64,000 bases of DNA, from NCBI RefSeq assembly GCF_002305875.1, contig NZ_CP022098.1, forward strand, positions 7,564,001 through 7,628,000. Direction: 5' to 3'. Made by a program: the position numbers and the translations under genes. The notes beneath the pieces are model-generated. The model ran no database searches. It saw nothing but the letters and a program-made list of their open reading frames with translations, and was not told the origin of the DNA. The DNA is from Cystobacter fuscus (lineage in GTDB: Bacteria > Myxococcota > Myxococcia > Myxococcales > Myxococcaceae). This document shows, piece after piece, positions 44,058 to 53,168 of the stretch (the stretch's first letter is position 1; every line of letters begins with the position of its first letter).

Positions 44058-44104
44058 AGCCCGGTTCTTCAACATCCGTTCTTCAGGGTTGGGAGGCTGT
44101 ATTC

Positions 44105-45211
44105 ATGGACCGCATCCTCGTAGTGGATGACGATCCGCTCATTCTGGCCGCGCTGTCGCGGATCCTCCAGTCGGAGGGCTACGAGGTCGTCACCCACACG
44201 GATCCCGCCCAGGCCGCCAAGGAGCAGGGATTCCAGGTGGTGCTGACGGACTTCATGATGCCGCTGCTCAACGGCGTGGAACTCTTGCGCACGCTGCGTG
44301 AGAAGAATCCGCGCGCGGTGCGCCTGATGCTCACGGCGGCGGCGGATTTCCGCACCGCTTCCGAGGCGGTCAACCGGGGCGAGGTGTTCCGCCTGCTGGG
44401 CAAGCCGTGGTCGCTCAGCGAGCTGACCAGCGCGGTGCGCCAGGCCATCGAGCACTACCGGCTGGTGGAGTCCAATGAGCGGCTCACGCGCGAGGTGGCG
44501 GAAAAGAACGCGGAGCTGACGGCCATCAACCGCGACCTGGAGCGCATGGTGGTCGAGCGCACCAACGGCCTGCTCGATGGGCTCATCAGCGCGCTCGACT
44601 ACCGCGACACCGAGACCCAGTGGCACTCGCGCCGCGTGTCGCTCTACTCGCGCCGCATCGGCGAGGAGATCGGCCTGACGCCCACCCAGCTCGAGGTGGT
44701 GGAGCAGGGCGCGCTCCTGCACGACATCGGGAAGATCGGCGTGAGCGACACCATCCTGCTCAAGCCCGGCCCGCTCTCGCCCGAGGAGTGGGTGGAGATG
44801 CGCAAGCACCCCGAGTACGGCTACAAGATCCTCGCGAAGATGCCCTACCTGCACGACGCCTCGCTCATCGTGCTGCACCACCAGGAGCGCTGGGACGGCA
44901 AGGGCTACCCCCAGGGGCTCAAGGCCCGGGACATCGTCGTCGGGGCGCGCATCTTCGCCATCGCCGACACGGTGGACGCCATCACCTCGGATCGTCCCTA
45001 CCGCAAGGGCCGGCCGCTGTCCGTGGCGCGCGATGAGATCCGGCGCTGCTCGGGCACGCAGTTCGATCCGGAGATCGCCGAGGCCTTCCTGCGCATCCAG
45101 GACGCCGAGTGGCAGCGCATCCGCAAGAAGGTCGAGGACATGGAGAACGCGGAGAACGCGCTCTGGGCCGGCTTCACGCCGGGCAAGGTCCCCAACCGCG
45201 TGGCGAGCTGA
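44105..45211 (+). CDS. RpfG-type response regulator with HD-GYP phosphodiesterase domain
   Basis: 368 aa. Receiver (1-120) with Asp49 in VVLTDFMMP, a coiled linker (about 125-160), and an HD-GYP domain: HD pair 206-207 in LLHDIGKIGVSD, then HHQERWDGKGYPQGL with GYP at 267-269. The metal ligands and the GYP signature are intact, so c-di-GMP hydrolysis is expected. Preceded by a strong ribosome site and a sigma-70-like promoter. No sensor kinase is adjacent. It adds to the c-di-GMP theme with the sgmT-type kinase and the MshEN proteins. Confidence 0.9.
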   Translation: MDRILVVDDDPLILAALSRILQSEGYEVVTHTDPAQAAKEQGFQVVLTDFMMPLLNGVELLRTLREKNPRAVRLMLTAAADFRTASEAVNRGEVFRLLGKPWSLSELTSAVRQAIEHYRLVESNERLTREVAEKNAELTAINRDLERMVVERTNGLLDGLISALDYRDTETQWHSRRVSLYSRRIGEEIGLTPTQLEVVEQGALLHDIGKIGVSDTILLKPGPLSPEEWVEMRKHPEYGYKILAKMPYLHDASLIVLHHQERWDGKGYPQGLKARDIVVGARIFAIADTVDAITSDRPYRKGRPLSVARDEIRRCSGTQFDPEIAEAFLRIQDAEWQRIRKKVEDMENAENALWAGFTPGKVPNRVAS

Positions 45212-45238
45212 ACCGCCCGCCCCGCCCGCTTCCCTGGA

Positions 45239-47329
45239 CTAGGGCGACACCCCCACGTCGATCAGGGTGTCGCCCTCCAGCAGCAGATCCACCACCTCCA
45301 GGCCGCGCGTCACCTCGCCGAACGCCGTGTAGCGGCCGTCCAGGTGCGGCTGCGGCGAGAGCGTGAAGAAGAACTGGCTGCCCCCCGTGTCCTTCCCCGA
45401 CAGCGCCATGCCGATGACGCCCCGCGCGTAGCGCCGGTGGGTGATTTCGCATCGGATGGAGTACCCCGGCCCGCCCTCCCCGTCTCCCCGCGGATCTCCC
45501 CCCTGGGCCACGAAGTCCGGCACCACGCGGTGGAAGGCGAGGCCCCGGAAATAGCCCTGGCGAGCGAGCGTCACGAGGTTGCCCGACGTCAACGGCGCCT
45601 CCGCGTCCAGCGCCACGGTGATGTCCCCCTTGGAGGTGCGGAAGGTGAGGGACGTTCCCGCCGGCGCGGGCGAGGGACGGTGCGCCTCCTCCGAGACTTC
45701 CACGAAGGGCGCCCGCACCGGTTGTCCCGTGAGGCGGGTGAGCGCCTCGGCGGCCACGCGGCGCACGTTCGCATGCGGATGTCCCAGCCATCCGCGCAAC
45801 ACCTCCTCCGCGTCCCGCCCCGCGAGCGCCACGAGCCCCGCCGCCACCGGCTCGGCCAGATCCGGCTCCCGAGGCACGCGCTCGGCCAGCGCACGCACCC
45901 GGGGCAGTGCCTCCATGTCCTTCAACTCCGCGGCCGTGCCCGCCGCCGAGGCCGCCACCACCGCGTCCTCTCCCGCCAGGAGCTCGCGCACGGGCCCGGC
46001 CGCCTCGGGCACGGGACGCGCCGCCACCGCCGCGAGCGCCGCCAGCCTCACGCGCGCATCCGCGTGCTTCAGGTAGCGCACCGCCTCGCCCGCGCCCCGC
46101 GCCGCGCCGGACTGCGCCACCTCGCGCAGCCCCAGCGCCAACCGCGAGGACTCCGCCACCCGGCCGCCCCCACAGCGCAGCACCTCGTCGAGCCGCCCAT
46201 GCTGCCGATCCATCGCCGCCGCCAGCCGGCAGTCCAGGTTCATCAAATCCCCACCCGCTCCCTCGGACACCGCCCCGGGCGCCGCCTCCTGGAGTGCGCG
46301 CCGCAGGGACACCAGCACCCGGCGCCCCGCCTCGGGCAGGCCCTGTTGCGCGAGCGCGAGCCACGCATGGCCCGCGGCGGAATCCCCTCGGGCCACACGT
46401 CCCGCCCCCGGCGCGAGTCCCGCAAGCACATCCAACGCCGTGCAGTCCCCCGAGCACCGAGCGGCCAGCTTCGCGAGTGTCCGCGCCGCCTCGGCCGCCA
46501 CGCGCGGCACCTCGTCCGCGAGCAGTGCCCCCACCACCGCCGCGTCCTCCGGTGCGCCCGCGTCACCCAGGCCCTTCGCACACACGGCCCGGACATCCGG
46601 CGCCCCGTCGCCCAGGCAGGCACGCAGCGGGCCCAGGGCATCGGCGCGCTTCAGGTTCGCCAGCAGATAGGCCCCTCCATACCGGGTGGTCTCGGGCAGG
46701 CCCGCCTGGAGCAACCCCTCCACCCGAGCGATCGGAACCTCCGCCAGTGACGTGCCCCGACGCCCCGCCACCCCGAGCGCCAGGGCCGCGCGACCCGCGA
46801 GAACGGGCCCGAGCGACAGCCGCTCCACCAGGCGCGCCACCGCATCGGGCGTGCCGAGCTTGCCCAGGGAGTCGATCAACGCGAGGTACGCGCCCGACTC
46901 CGCTTCCAACGCGCGGGCCTCGCCGCCCGCCTCCTGACGCGTCCGGTACTCGCTGGCGAGCAGCGCCCGGGCCAGCCGGGACTTCTCCTCTGGGGTAAGC
47001 GGCTCCCACGACAGCGCGAGCACACCGGCGGCGAAGGCCGCCGCCTGCCTCACCGGGGGCTCGCCGTCCTTCAATCCCACCTCCACCGCGTCCAGCGTCG
47101 AGGGGGCCTGCAGGCGGGCGAGCGCGAGGAACGCCCGGACCCGGACCGGCGTGCTGCCCCGCAGCGCCCGCTCCACCAGCCGTCCATCCGCCAGCGAGCG
47201 GCGATCCTCCCACCGGGCGACCTCCTCGAGGGACTCCTCCTGGGTGGGGGACGGGGAGGCGTGGACACAACCCGAGAGCACGGCCCCCGCCAACAACCAG
47301 GCGGCGAGCGAGGCGTACAGAGCGTTCAT
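45239..47329 (-). CDS. Lipoprotein with HEAT-repeat scaffold and C-terminal cyclophilin PPIase
   Basis: 696 aa. Lipobox AVLSGC near residue 21, then a long HEAT/armadillo-like array (e.g. AAVVGALLADEVPRVAAEAARTL; GWLGHPHANVRRVAAEALTRL) and, from about 545, a cyclophilin domain: GYFRGLAFHRVVPDFVAQGG, ARGVIGMALSGKDTGGSQFFFTL. A peptidyl-prolyl isomerase tethered to a repeat scaffold at the envelope suggests a folding factor for outer-membrane or secreted proteins. The fusion of HEAT array and cyclophilin is unusual. The ATG at 47329 is the first codon of the signal peptide. Confidence 0.85.
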   Translation of the reverse strand: MNALYASLAAWLLAGAVLSGCVHASPSPTQEESLEEVARWEDRRSLADGRLVERALRGSTPVRVRAFLALARLQAPSTLDAVEVGLKDGEPPVRQAAAFAAGVLALSWEPLTPEEKSRLARALLASEYRTRQEAGGEARALEAESGAYLALIDSLGKLGTPDAVARLVERLSLGPVLAGRAALALGVAGRRGTSLAEVPIARVEGLLQAGLPETTRYGGAYLLANLKRADALGPLRACLGDGAPDVRAVCAKGLGDAGAPEDAAVVGALLADEVPRVAAEAARTLAKLAARCSGDCTALDVLAGLAPGAGRVARGDSAAGHAWLALAQQGLPEAGRRVLVSLRRALQEAAPGAVSEGAGGDLMNLDCRLAAAMDRQHGRLDEVLRCGGGRVAESSRLALGLREVAQSGAARGAGEAVRYLKHADARVRLAALAAVAARPVPEAAGPVRELLAGEDAVVAASAAGTAAELKDMEALPRVRALAERVPREPDLAEPVAAGLVALAGRDAEEVLRGWLGHPHANVRRVAAEALTRLTGQPVRAPFVEVSEEAHRPSPAPAGTSLTFRTSKGDITVALDAEAPLTSGNLVTLARQGYFRGLAFHRVVPDFVAQGGDPRGDGEGGPGYSIRCEITHRRYARGVIGMALSGKDTGGSQFFFTLSPQPHLDGRYTAFGEVTRGLEVVDLLLEGDTLIDVGVSP

Positions 47330-47452
47330 GGCGCGCTCGCGTAGGCCAATTCCCCGCGAAAATCCAGGGGTTAGCGCTCGCTTGCCGTTTGACTTGGGGC
47401 TCCCGGGCACCGGAAGATACGGGGCGCTTTCCAGACTCAAGGAGTACCGGTC

Positions 47453-48505
47453 CTGAAATGCCCTGGCTGCGGCATCAAGGTCGCGGATGGCACCGCCATC
47501 TGCCCTTCGTGCGACTACATCATCGATGCCTCGTTCATCTCGTCGGATGCTCCCCGGAGAAGTCTCGTGGAAGAGGGAGAAGAGGAGATGACCGGGTCGC
47601 TCTCGGCCATTCCTCCTCCGTCCCGGTCCGTCAGCACCAACCCCGGCACGCGCGGCGCCCCGTCGAAGGTCACCACGTCCTCGGGCGTGCGGGTCTCGTC
47701 CGCGGGCATGCGGGTCACCACGGCCTCGGGCGTGCGCCCCAAGGGCGCCTCCGGCACGGGCTCGCGTCCCGCCGTCTCCACGCCCACGGGCTCGCGTCCC
47801 GCCCTCCCCCCGGACAATGACGTCACCAACGTCCGCTCCATGGAGGACATCGTCCGCAGCGCCCCGCCCCGCGCCTCGAACGGACGCCCCATCCCGGCCG
47901 TGCGTCCCGGGAGCGCCACGGGCTCGCGTCCCGCCGTGCCCCCCCGCCGCGAGACGAACACCGAGCTGGATCCCTCCGACGTCAACTACGTCCCTCCCCG
48001 GCCCGCGCCCTCCTCCGTCAACACCACCGGGCAGATCATGGCGCCCGAGGAGCTCGCCGCGGACCTCAAGGACTTCCTCGGCGAGCTGGGCCGCTCCGAC
48101 AAGATCGTCTTCTTCAGTGCCATCGCCGTGGTGCTCTCGGCCTTCACCCCCTGGAAGGAGACGGCCGAGGACGGCGACATCCTCGGGCTGATGAGCCTGG
48201 GCATCGTCGCCATCCTGGGCGCGCTCGGCATCGTCGGCGTCCTCGCCGTGCGCGTGCGCCGCATCATGCCGCGCCTCAACGTGCTCGTGCCCTGGATGGC
48301 TCAGCTCGGCCTGTCCATCGCCTGCGTCCTCTGGTGCCTCATCTTCATGAAGCTCTCCACCGACAACACCGAGGTGCCCTCGGCCGTGGGCAGGGAGATC
48401 ATCCACAGCTCCTCCCCGAGCTTCGGCGCGGTGCTCGCCCTGCTCGGCTCGCTGGGCTGTCTGGCCGGCACGGTGCTCGGCATCAAGGAGAAGCCGGAAC
48501 CATGA
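47453..48505 (+). CDS. Zinc-ribbon membrane protein, probable CTG start
   Basis: 350 aa. From CTG at 47453 the protein begins (M)[20 protein letters not shown], a four-Cys zinc ribbon, followed by a Ser/Pro/Thr-rich linker with repeated RPA/SGSRP units and four membrane helices ([63 protein letters not shown]). AAGGAG (47439-47444) stands eight bases before the CTG and no ATG, GTG or TTG fits; the next in-frame start would lose the ribbon. Coupled by 4-bp overlap to the MoxR gene. Confidence 0.7.
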   Translation: MKCPGCGIKVADGTAICPSCDYIIDASFISSDAPRRSLVEEGEEEMTGSLSAIPPPSRSVSTNPGTRGAPSKVTTSSGVRVSSAGMRVTTASGVRPKGASGTGSRPAVSTPTGSRPALPPDNDVTNVRSMEDIVRSAPPRASNGRPIPAVRPGSATGSRPAVPPRRETNTELDPSDVNYVPPRPAPSSVNTTGQIMAPEELAADLKDFLGELGRSDKIVFFSAIAVVLSAFTPWKETAEDGDILGLMSLGIVAILGALGIVGVLAVRVRRIMPRLNVLVPWMAQLGLSIACVLWCLIFMKLSTDNTEVPSAVGREIIHSSSPSFGAVLALLGSLGCLAGTVLGIKEKPEP

Positions 48506-49458
48506 CGCCGTCGCCCTCGCCGGCCAGCGCCGCCTCCGCCCTCGATCGGCTGCTGCGGGCCCTGAGCGGGACGGTGCTCGGCCAGACCCACGTCGTGGCC
48601 GACCTCGTCACCGCGTTCCTCGCGCGGGGGCACGTGCTGCTCGAGGGCGTGCCCGGCGTGGCCAAGACGCTCACCGCGCGCAGCATGGCCTCGGCGCTCG
48701 GCCTGGGCTTCACCCGCGTCCAGTTCACCCCGGACCTGATGCCGAGCGACATCCTCGGCACCCACGTCTTCCGGCCCCAGGAGGGCGCCTTCCAGCTCAT
48801 GAAGGGCCCCATCTTCACCGAGGTGCTGGTGGCCGATGAGATCAACCGCACCCCGCCCAAGACGCAGTCCGCGCTCCTGGAGGCCATGGAGGAGCGCCAG
48901 GTCACCCTCGAGGGCACCCCCCACGCGCTGCCCCCGCACTTCTTCGTGGTCGCCACGCAGAACCCGCTGGAACTCGAGGGCACCTATCCCCTGCCCGAGG
49001 CGCAGCTCGATCGCTTCCTGATGCGGGTGCGCGTGGGCTACCCGCCGCCCGAGGCGGAGCTGGACATGGTGCGCGCCTTCCACCAGCGCCAGGGTCGCCC
49101 GCCCCAGATGGAGCGGGTGCTGGACGCGCCCACGCTGTTGGAGTTGCAGGCGCGCGCGGCGGCCGTGGCCTGTGACGACTCCATCCTCGACTACACGGTG
49201 CGCCTCATCCGCGAGACGCGCGCCAACCCCCGCGTGCGTCTGGGGGCCTCGCCGCGCTCGGCGCAGGCGCTGCTCGCGGCGGCCAAGGCCCGCGCGGCCC
49301 TGCACGGCCGCGACTTCGTCACCCCGGACGAGGTGAAGGCCGTCTGCCCGAGCGTGCTCAACCACCGCCTGCTGCTCAAGGCGGAGGCGGAGGTGGAGGG
49401 CCTCACCGCGGATGACGTGCTCCGCCACACGCTGGAGCGCGTCCAGGTTCCCCGGTGA
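48502..49458 (+). CDS. MoxR-type AAA+ ATPase
   Basis: 318 aa. Walker [11 protein letters not shown], sensor/Walker [14 protein letters not shown], then EERQVTLEG and [24 protein letters not shown] with the Arg finger region. MoxR proteins act as chaperones for metal-cofactor or complex assembly and are usually next to DUF58/vWA proteins, as here. Overlaps the zinc-ribbon gene by 4 bp and the DUF58 gene by 4 bp. Confidence 0.92.
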   Translation: MTPSPSPASAASALDRLLRALSGTVLGQTHVVADLVTAFLARGHVLLEGVPGVAKTLTARSMASALGLGFTRVQFTPDLMPSDILGTHVFRPQEGAFQLMKGPIFTEVLVADEINRTPPKTQSALLEAMEERQVTLEGTPHALPPHFFVVATQNPLELEGTYPLPEAQLDRFLMRVRVGYPPPEAELDMVRAFHQRQGRPPQMERVLDAPTLLELQARAAAVACDDSILDYTVRLIRETRANPRVRLGASPRSAQALLAAAKARAALHGRDFVTPDEVKAVCPSVLNHRLLLKAEAEVEGLTADDVLRHTLERVQVPR

Positions 49459-50780
49459 GCGCCGGCCGGCCCGTCCCCACGGGACTCGCCGTGGTCCTGA
49501 TCTCGCTCGCCCTGGTGCCCGCGGCGCTCGCCGTGGCGGGGGATGTCTTCCTCTGGCTCGCGCTCGCCCTGGACGGGGCGGTGCTCGCGCTGTGCGTGGG
49601 GGACTTTCTCGCCGCGCCACGCGCCTCGGACGTGGTGGTGCGGCGCGACGTGGAGCCGGTGCTCTCCTCGGGCGTCGCCCAGACGGTGCGACTGGTGGTG
49701 GAGTCGCGCGGCGCGCGGCCCGTGCGCGGACGGGTGCGCGACGAGGTGCCCTCCGGAATCGAAGTGCGTGGGCACGAGCAGCCCTTCTCCCTCTCCCCCG
49801 AGGCGCCCTCCATCACCCTGCCCTACTCGCTCACGCCCCTCACGCGCGGAGACCTGCGCCTGGGGGACGTGCACCTGCGCCTGCTCGGACCACTGGGCCT
49901 GTGCGCGCGGCAGGTGCAGGTGTCCGCGGCGCAGAGCGTGAAGGTGTACCCGGACCTCACCGCCCTGTCGCGCGAGGCGCTCGCGCTCACCCTCGCCTCG
50001 GACGCGCCCGCCGAACGCCTCCTGCGCCGCTCGGCCGAGGGCCGTGAATTCGAGTCCCTGCGCGAGTACCGCCCGGGTGACGACTACCGCTCGGTGGACT
50101 GGAAGGCGACGGCGCGGCGGGGACGCACCACCGTGCGCGTGTACCAGCCCGAGCGCAACCAGCCCGTCCTGCTGATGCTCGACTGCGGGCGGCACATGGC
50201 GGGCCGCGTGGAGGGCCGCCGCAAGCTCGACCATGCGGTGGACGCGGCGCTGCGTCTGGCCAAGGTGAGCCTGGACGCGGGAGACCTGGTGGGCGTGCTC
50301 GCCTTCGCCAGCGACGTGCGCGCGAGTCTCCCTCCTCGAAAAGGCCACGAGCACCTGCGCCTCATCACCGAGTCGCTCTACCGCGCCGAGGCCGCCCTCG
50401 AGGAGAGCGACTACGGGCGCGCCTATGACTTCGCCTTCGCGCGCTCCTCGCGCCGCTCGCTGGTGGTGCTCTTCACGGATCTGGTGGATCCGGACGCCTC
50501 GGGCACGCTGCTCTCGCGCACGCTCGCCCTGCGCCCCCGGCACCTGCCCGTGGTGGCCTCGCTGCTGGACGAGGATCTCCAGACGGCCGCCACCGCGATT
50601 CCAGACTCCGTGCCGGATGCCTACGCGCGCCAGGCCGCCGCGCGCCTGGAGGAGGACTACCAGCGCACCGCCCTCACCCTGCGCGACTCGGGAGCGCTCG
50701 TCGTGCGCGCCTCCGCGAAAGGCTTTGGCGCCGCCGCCGTCAATACCTATCTCCACGTGAAGGCACGCGGACTGCTGTAG
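49455..50780 (+). CDS. DUF58-domain membrane protein
   Basis: 441 aa from a GTG overlapping the moxR stop. Two N-terminal transmembrane helices ([36 protein letters not shown]), then the DUF58 core with [19 protein letters not shown] and [12 protein letters not shown], followed by a vWA-like C-terminal part containing [12 protein letters not shown]. Partner of MoxR-type ATPases. A displaced partial copy of codons about 310-380 lies at 52931-53124, inside the accessory island that begins at this gene's end. Confidence 0.88.
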   Translation: MSAGRPVPTGLAVVLISLALVPAALAVAGDVFLWLALALDGAVLALCVGDFLAAPRASDVVVRRDVEPVLSSGVAQTVRLVVESRGARPVRGRVRDEVPSGIEVRGHEQPFSLSPEAPSITLPYSLTPLTRGDLRLGDVHLRLLGPLGLCARQVQVSAAQSVKVYPDLTALSREALALTLASDAPAERLLRRSAEGREFESLREYRPGDDYRSVDWKATARRGRTTVRVYQPERNQPVLLMLDCGRHMAGRVEGRRKLDHAVDAALRLAKVSLDAGDLVGVLAFASDVRASLPPRKGHEHLRLITESLYRAEAALEESDYGRAYDFAFARSSRRSLVVLFTDLVDPDASGTLLSRTLALRPRHLPVVASLLDEDLQTAATAIPDSVPDAYARQAAARLEEDYQRTALTLRDSGALVVRASAKGFGAAAVNTYLHVKARGLL

Positions 50781-50919
50781 CGCCCCGTGCCCCATGACTG
50801 GAGTTCGGCCGGAATGAGCACTGACTTGCCGCGCGATCTCTGGGCGGGCCTGCTCCTCACCATGCGGCGAATATGAAGGAGTACGGAGTCCCGATGAACT
50901 TCATCCCCTGGAGAGGGCC

Positions 50920-51390
50920 ATGAATGAGGAGCGTTCCTGGCAGGGGAACTGGAAGGTGCGCCTCCATGCGCGGGTCCGCGAGCGCGGATACTCTTCGCTC
51001 ACCGCCTTTGCCGAAGCGCGCCCCACCGTCCCTCTGGTGGCGCTGGCGGAAGAGCTCGGGCAGGACGACATCAACGCGGTGCAGGTATTGAGTGGGTTGC
51101 TCGCCGAGGCCGAGCAGCGCAAACAGGTGACGCGCTTCGAACGAGATGTGCTCGTTCGAATGCTCTCCCAGAGTCTCCCCGATGGCTGGCCGTCCGTCAT
51201 GGACGACCAGGCCCGTTTCACCGTCGGCAAGGCACTCGGCCGCTGGATCGGCTATACCCCCGAAGCCCATCAGGAGCGCTCCGAGCGGGTTGTCGCAGCA
51301 CTCCTCGCCACGCCGCCACCGCCCGGCTGGCGGCCACTCGGTCCCGATGATGAGCTACTGCGCACGCTCTTGCCAGACGAGGAAGCTTGA
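50920..51390 (+). CDS. Small acidic protein of unknown function (myxobacterial family)
   Basis: 156 aa. ATG preceded by GGAGAGG. Helical, with an early segment WKVRLHARVRERGYSSLTAFA and a C-terminal half containing YTPEAHQERSERVVAALL and a closing GPDDELLRTLLPDEE. I recall related sequences in myxobacteria near other accessory genes, but no biochemical role; this is recollection, not a search. It sits between the DUF58 gene and the cassette remnant, so it may be part of the island. Confidence 0.55.
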   Translation: MNEERSWQGNWKVRLHARVRERGYSSLTAFAEARPTVPLVALAEELGQDDINAVQVLSGLLAEAEQRKQVTRFERDVLVRMLSQSLPDGWPSVMDDQARFTVGKALGRWIGYTPEAHQERSERVVAALLATPPPPGWRPLGPDDELLRTLLPDEEA

Positions 51391-51470
51391 GCGTCACCTC
51401 TCCCCAGGCAGAGCCATACCCTCGCTCATGGGTGAAGCCAACCTCAAGGCCAATAGGGTGAAGACGCGGA

Positions 51471-51584
51471 CGTATTCGTTCACCTGGGGCCAGAGCCGCT
51501 TTTCTTCTTCTACCAAGGCGTCATGGATTCTCACCCATTCGCCTCCGCGATGTGTGGGACGGTGGGTAATGCGAGGGAATTGAT
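51471..51584 (-). pseudogene. Deletion remnant of the lipoprotein/partner gene junction
   Basis: On the minus strand the sequence reads ALPTVPHIAEANG and a stop, matching the last residues of the intact lipoprotein at 53990 (ALPTTPHIAEATW). In the overlapping frame it gives GTG-initiated MRIHDAL and then EEEKRLWPQVNEY, matching the start of the intact partner gene but missing residues 8-27 or so. The counterpart is 53877-54045. So a second copy of this gene pair once stood here and has been reduced to about 114 bp. The rest of 51391-51650 shows nothing else. Confidence 0.75.
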
Positions 51585-51650
51585 ACCCACCGCGGCCTTG
51601 AATGGCCTGGCATGTCCCCACAAGGGATTCATGCCCTCCGCGACACCGTC

Positions 51651-52025
51651 CTATGTGCCCATCTGCCTTTCCAGCGGAACGGTTTGCGGCACGATCAGAT
51701 CACCCGTGTGTAGGGTGGTCACGGTCTCGATCAGCATGATGCCGCACTCTTCGGTGGCTACGGGATTGTGCCTGGTCTTCTTCGGCACCACGCAAAACTG
51801 GCCGGGCGAGAGGTGCACGTCGCGATCCTCGAACTGGATTGTCAGCTTGCCGTAGATGACGAAGAACATCTCGTCTTCGTCGGCGTGGTCGTGCCAGACC
51901 AACTCACCCTTCAGCTTGGCGACCTTGATGTACTGGTCATTGACTCGCCCGATGATGCGCGGCGTCCAGTACTCAGTGACCTGTTCCAGTGCTTCCGACA
52001 GCCCGATGACGCTTCCATTCAGCAT
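51651..52025 (-). CDS. Cupin-domain protein
   Basis: 124 aa. Single cupin: motif 1 VWHDHADEDEMFFVIYG (metal ligands His-His-Glu) and motif 2 PGQFCVVPKKTRHNP (His). It resembles small bacterial cupins annotated as possible mannose-6-phosphate isomerase or dioxygenase relatives; the reaction is unknown. ATG at 52025 with GGAG seven bases upstream. Within the accessory island, flanked by the cassette remnant and the membrane protein at 52093. Confidence 0.75.
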   Translation of the reverse strand: MLNGSVIGLSEALEQVTEYWTPRIIGRVNDQYIKVAKLKGELVWHDHADEDEMFFVIYGKLTIQFEDRDVHLSPGQFCVVPKKTRHNPVATEECGIMLIETVTTLHTGDLIVPQTVPLERQMGT

Positions 52026-52092
52026 GACCTGTCTCCAGCAGCGTTGGTCCTCTGTTCGGTATAGTCGACAACGGCCCTCCAGACACGTGCGC

Positions 52093-52821
52093 TCAGGGCT
52101 GGATGGATCGAGGCTGAGGGTCTGGCTTCTTGACCGCCACGTAGCACCCGCCTTGGTACTCAGCCGTTCCCGGTGGGCAGGGGGCATCGCGGCGATGGCG
52201 CACCCAGCAGCCACCCCTGATCTCCACTTCCGTTTCGGGCATGCAAGGGGGCTTGCGCTGCACCTCGAAGGGCTTCTCCGGCATTGGATAGGCGATGGCT
52301 GAAGGGAGGTCCTGTCCATCCATCAGGACGGGAGTGTCATCGGCCCGGCCGCGCATTTTCGGAGGCGTGGATGTGCGCGGCCAGAGCAGGAAGACGAGTC
52401 CCACCGCCAAAGCCACGCCCGCGAGTCCCCAGCGCGTCGCCCGGTGCCGTGAACGGATGGGCCGTGGCCCACGCATGAAGTGGGCCCGCACATCCGCCCG
52501 CTCACCGAGTTGCGCCAGGGAGCCCGCGAGGCGGATGAAGCCCAGGGTCAGTTCGTGGAACCTCGGCGGCTTCGCCCCGTCCGTGTGCTTGGGGTGAAGA
52601 ACCAGGGCGTCCGGGTCGGTGAGCCTCGTGGTCTCCGCACACCAGGGGGTGGACGTGCTCCAATCGTCACCGGAGCCCGGCATCACGACCAGCGCGGGCT
52701 CCCCCGTTTCGACATGATGCGCCGCATAGAGGCGCCCTTCGTCCTCCGGGATGTCCGCGAACCGCTCACCCAGCTCATACGAGCCCAGACGACGTCCCTT
52801 CCACTCTGGCGTGTCGCTCAT
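52093..52821 (-). CDS. Membrane protein with Cys-rich C-terminus like myxobacterial Ser/Thr kinases
   Basis: 242 aa. The N-terminal region (RLGSYELGERFADIPEDEGRLY) looks like a degraded kinase N-lobe; one transmembrane helix follows (GLAGVALAVGLVFLLW), then a periplasmic part with GGCWV, APCPPGTAEYQGGCYV and a RSIQP end, the Cys-motif tail I associate with myxobacterial receptor kinases. There is no kinase domain, so it may be a decoy or a truncated receptor. ATG at 52821 with GGGAGG seven bases upstream. Confidence 0.6.
   Translation of the reverse strand: MSDTPEWKGRRLGSYELGERFADIPEDEGRLYAAHHVETGEPALVVMPGSGDDWSTSTPWCAETTRLTDPDALVLHPKHTDGAKPPRFHELTLGFIRLAGSLAQLGERADVRAHFMRGPRPIRSRHRATRWGLAGVALAVGLVFLLWPRTSTPPKMRGRADDTPVLMDGQDLPSAIAYPMPEKPFEVQRKPPCMPETEVEIRGGCWVRHRRDAPCPPGTAEYQGGCYVAVKKPDPQPRSIQP
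52628..52654. repeat. 27-bp near-repeat, copy in the membrane protein gene
   Basis: GTGGTCTCCGCACACCAGGG and the seven bases after it recur, with two mismatches, at 54729-54755, upstream of the lipoprotein gene. In frame both give STPWCAETT. Consistent with a recombination scar. Confidence 0.6.
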
Positions 52822-52930
52822 GTCCATGCCTCCCAAGAGCGACTCTTCCTACTCGGGATGTCGGGCCGCTGTCCAGACCCGATGGGTCAGAATGCACGGA
52901 AGTGGAACTGGACTCCCGGGCATCGAACGG

Positions 52931-53124
52931 ACCGCGCCGAGACGGCCCTCGAGGAGAGCGACTACGGGCGCGCCTATGACTTCGCCTTCGCGCGCTCCTC
53001 TCGCCGCTCGCTGGTGGTGCTCTTCACGGACCTGGTGGACCCGGACGTCTCGCGCACGCGCGCCCGGCGCCCACGGCACCTGTCCGTGGTGACCTCGCTG
53101 CTGGACGAGGATCTCCAGACGACC
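52931..53124 (+). pseudogene. Displaced duplicate fragment of the DUF58 gene
   Basis: Nearly identical to 50380-50590: both read [20 protein letters not shown], then [12 protein letters not shown], then LLDEDLQT. This copy has a small internal deletion (about 15 bp) and lacks the start, the core and the end of the gene. It ends 45 bp before the 3' end of the partner gene at 53169. Marks a duplication in which the end of the DUF58 gene travelled with the cassette. Confidence 0.85.
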
Positions 53125-53168
53125 TCCAACTCAGGAGCCCCAGGTCCATGCACTGCGGAGGCGTGGGG

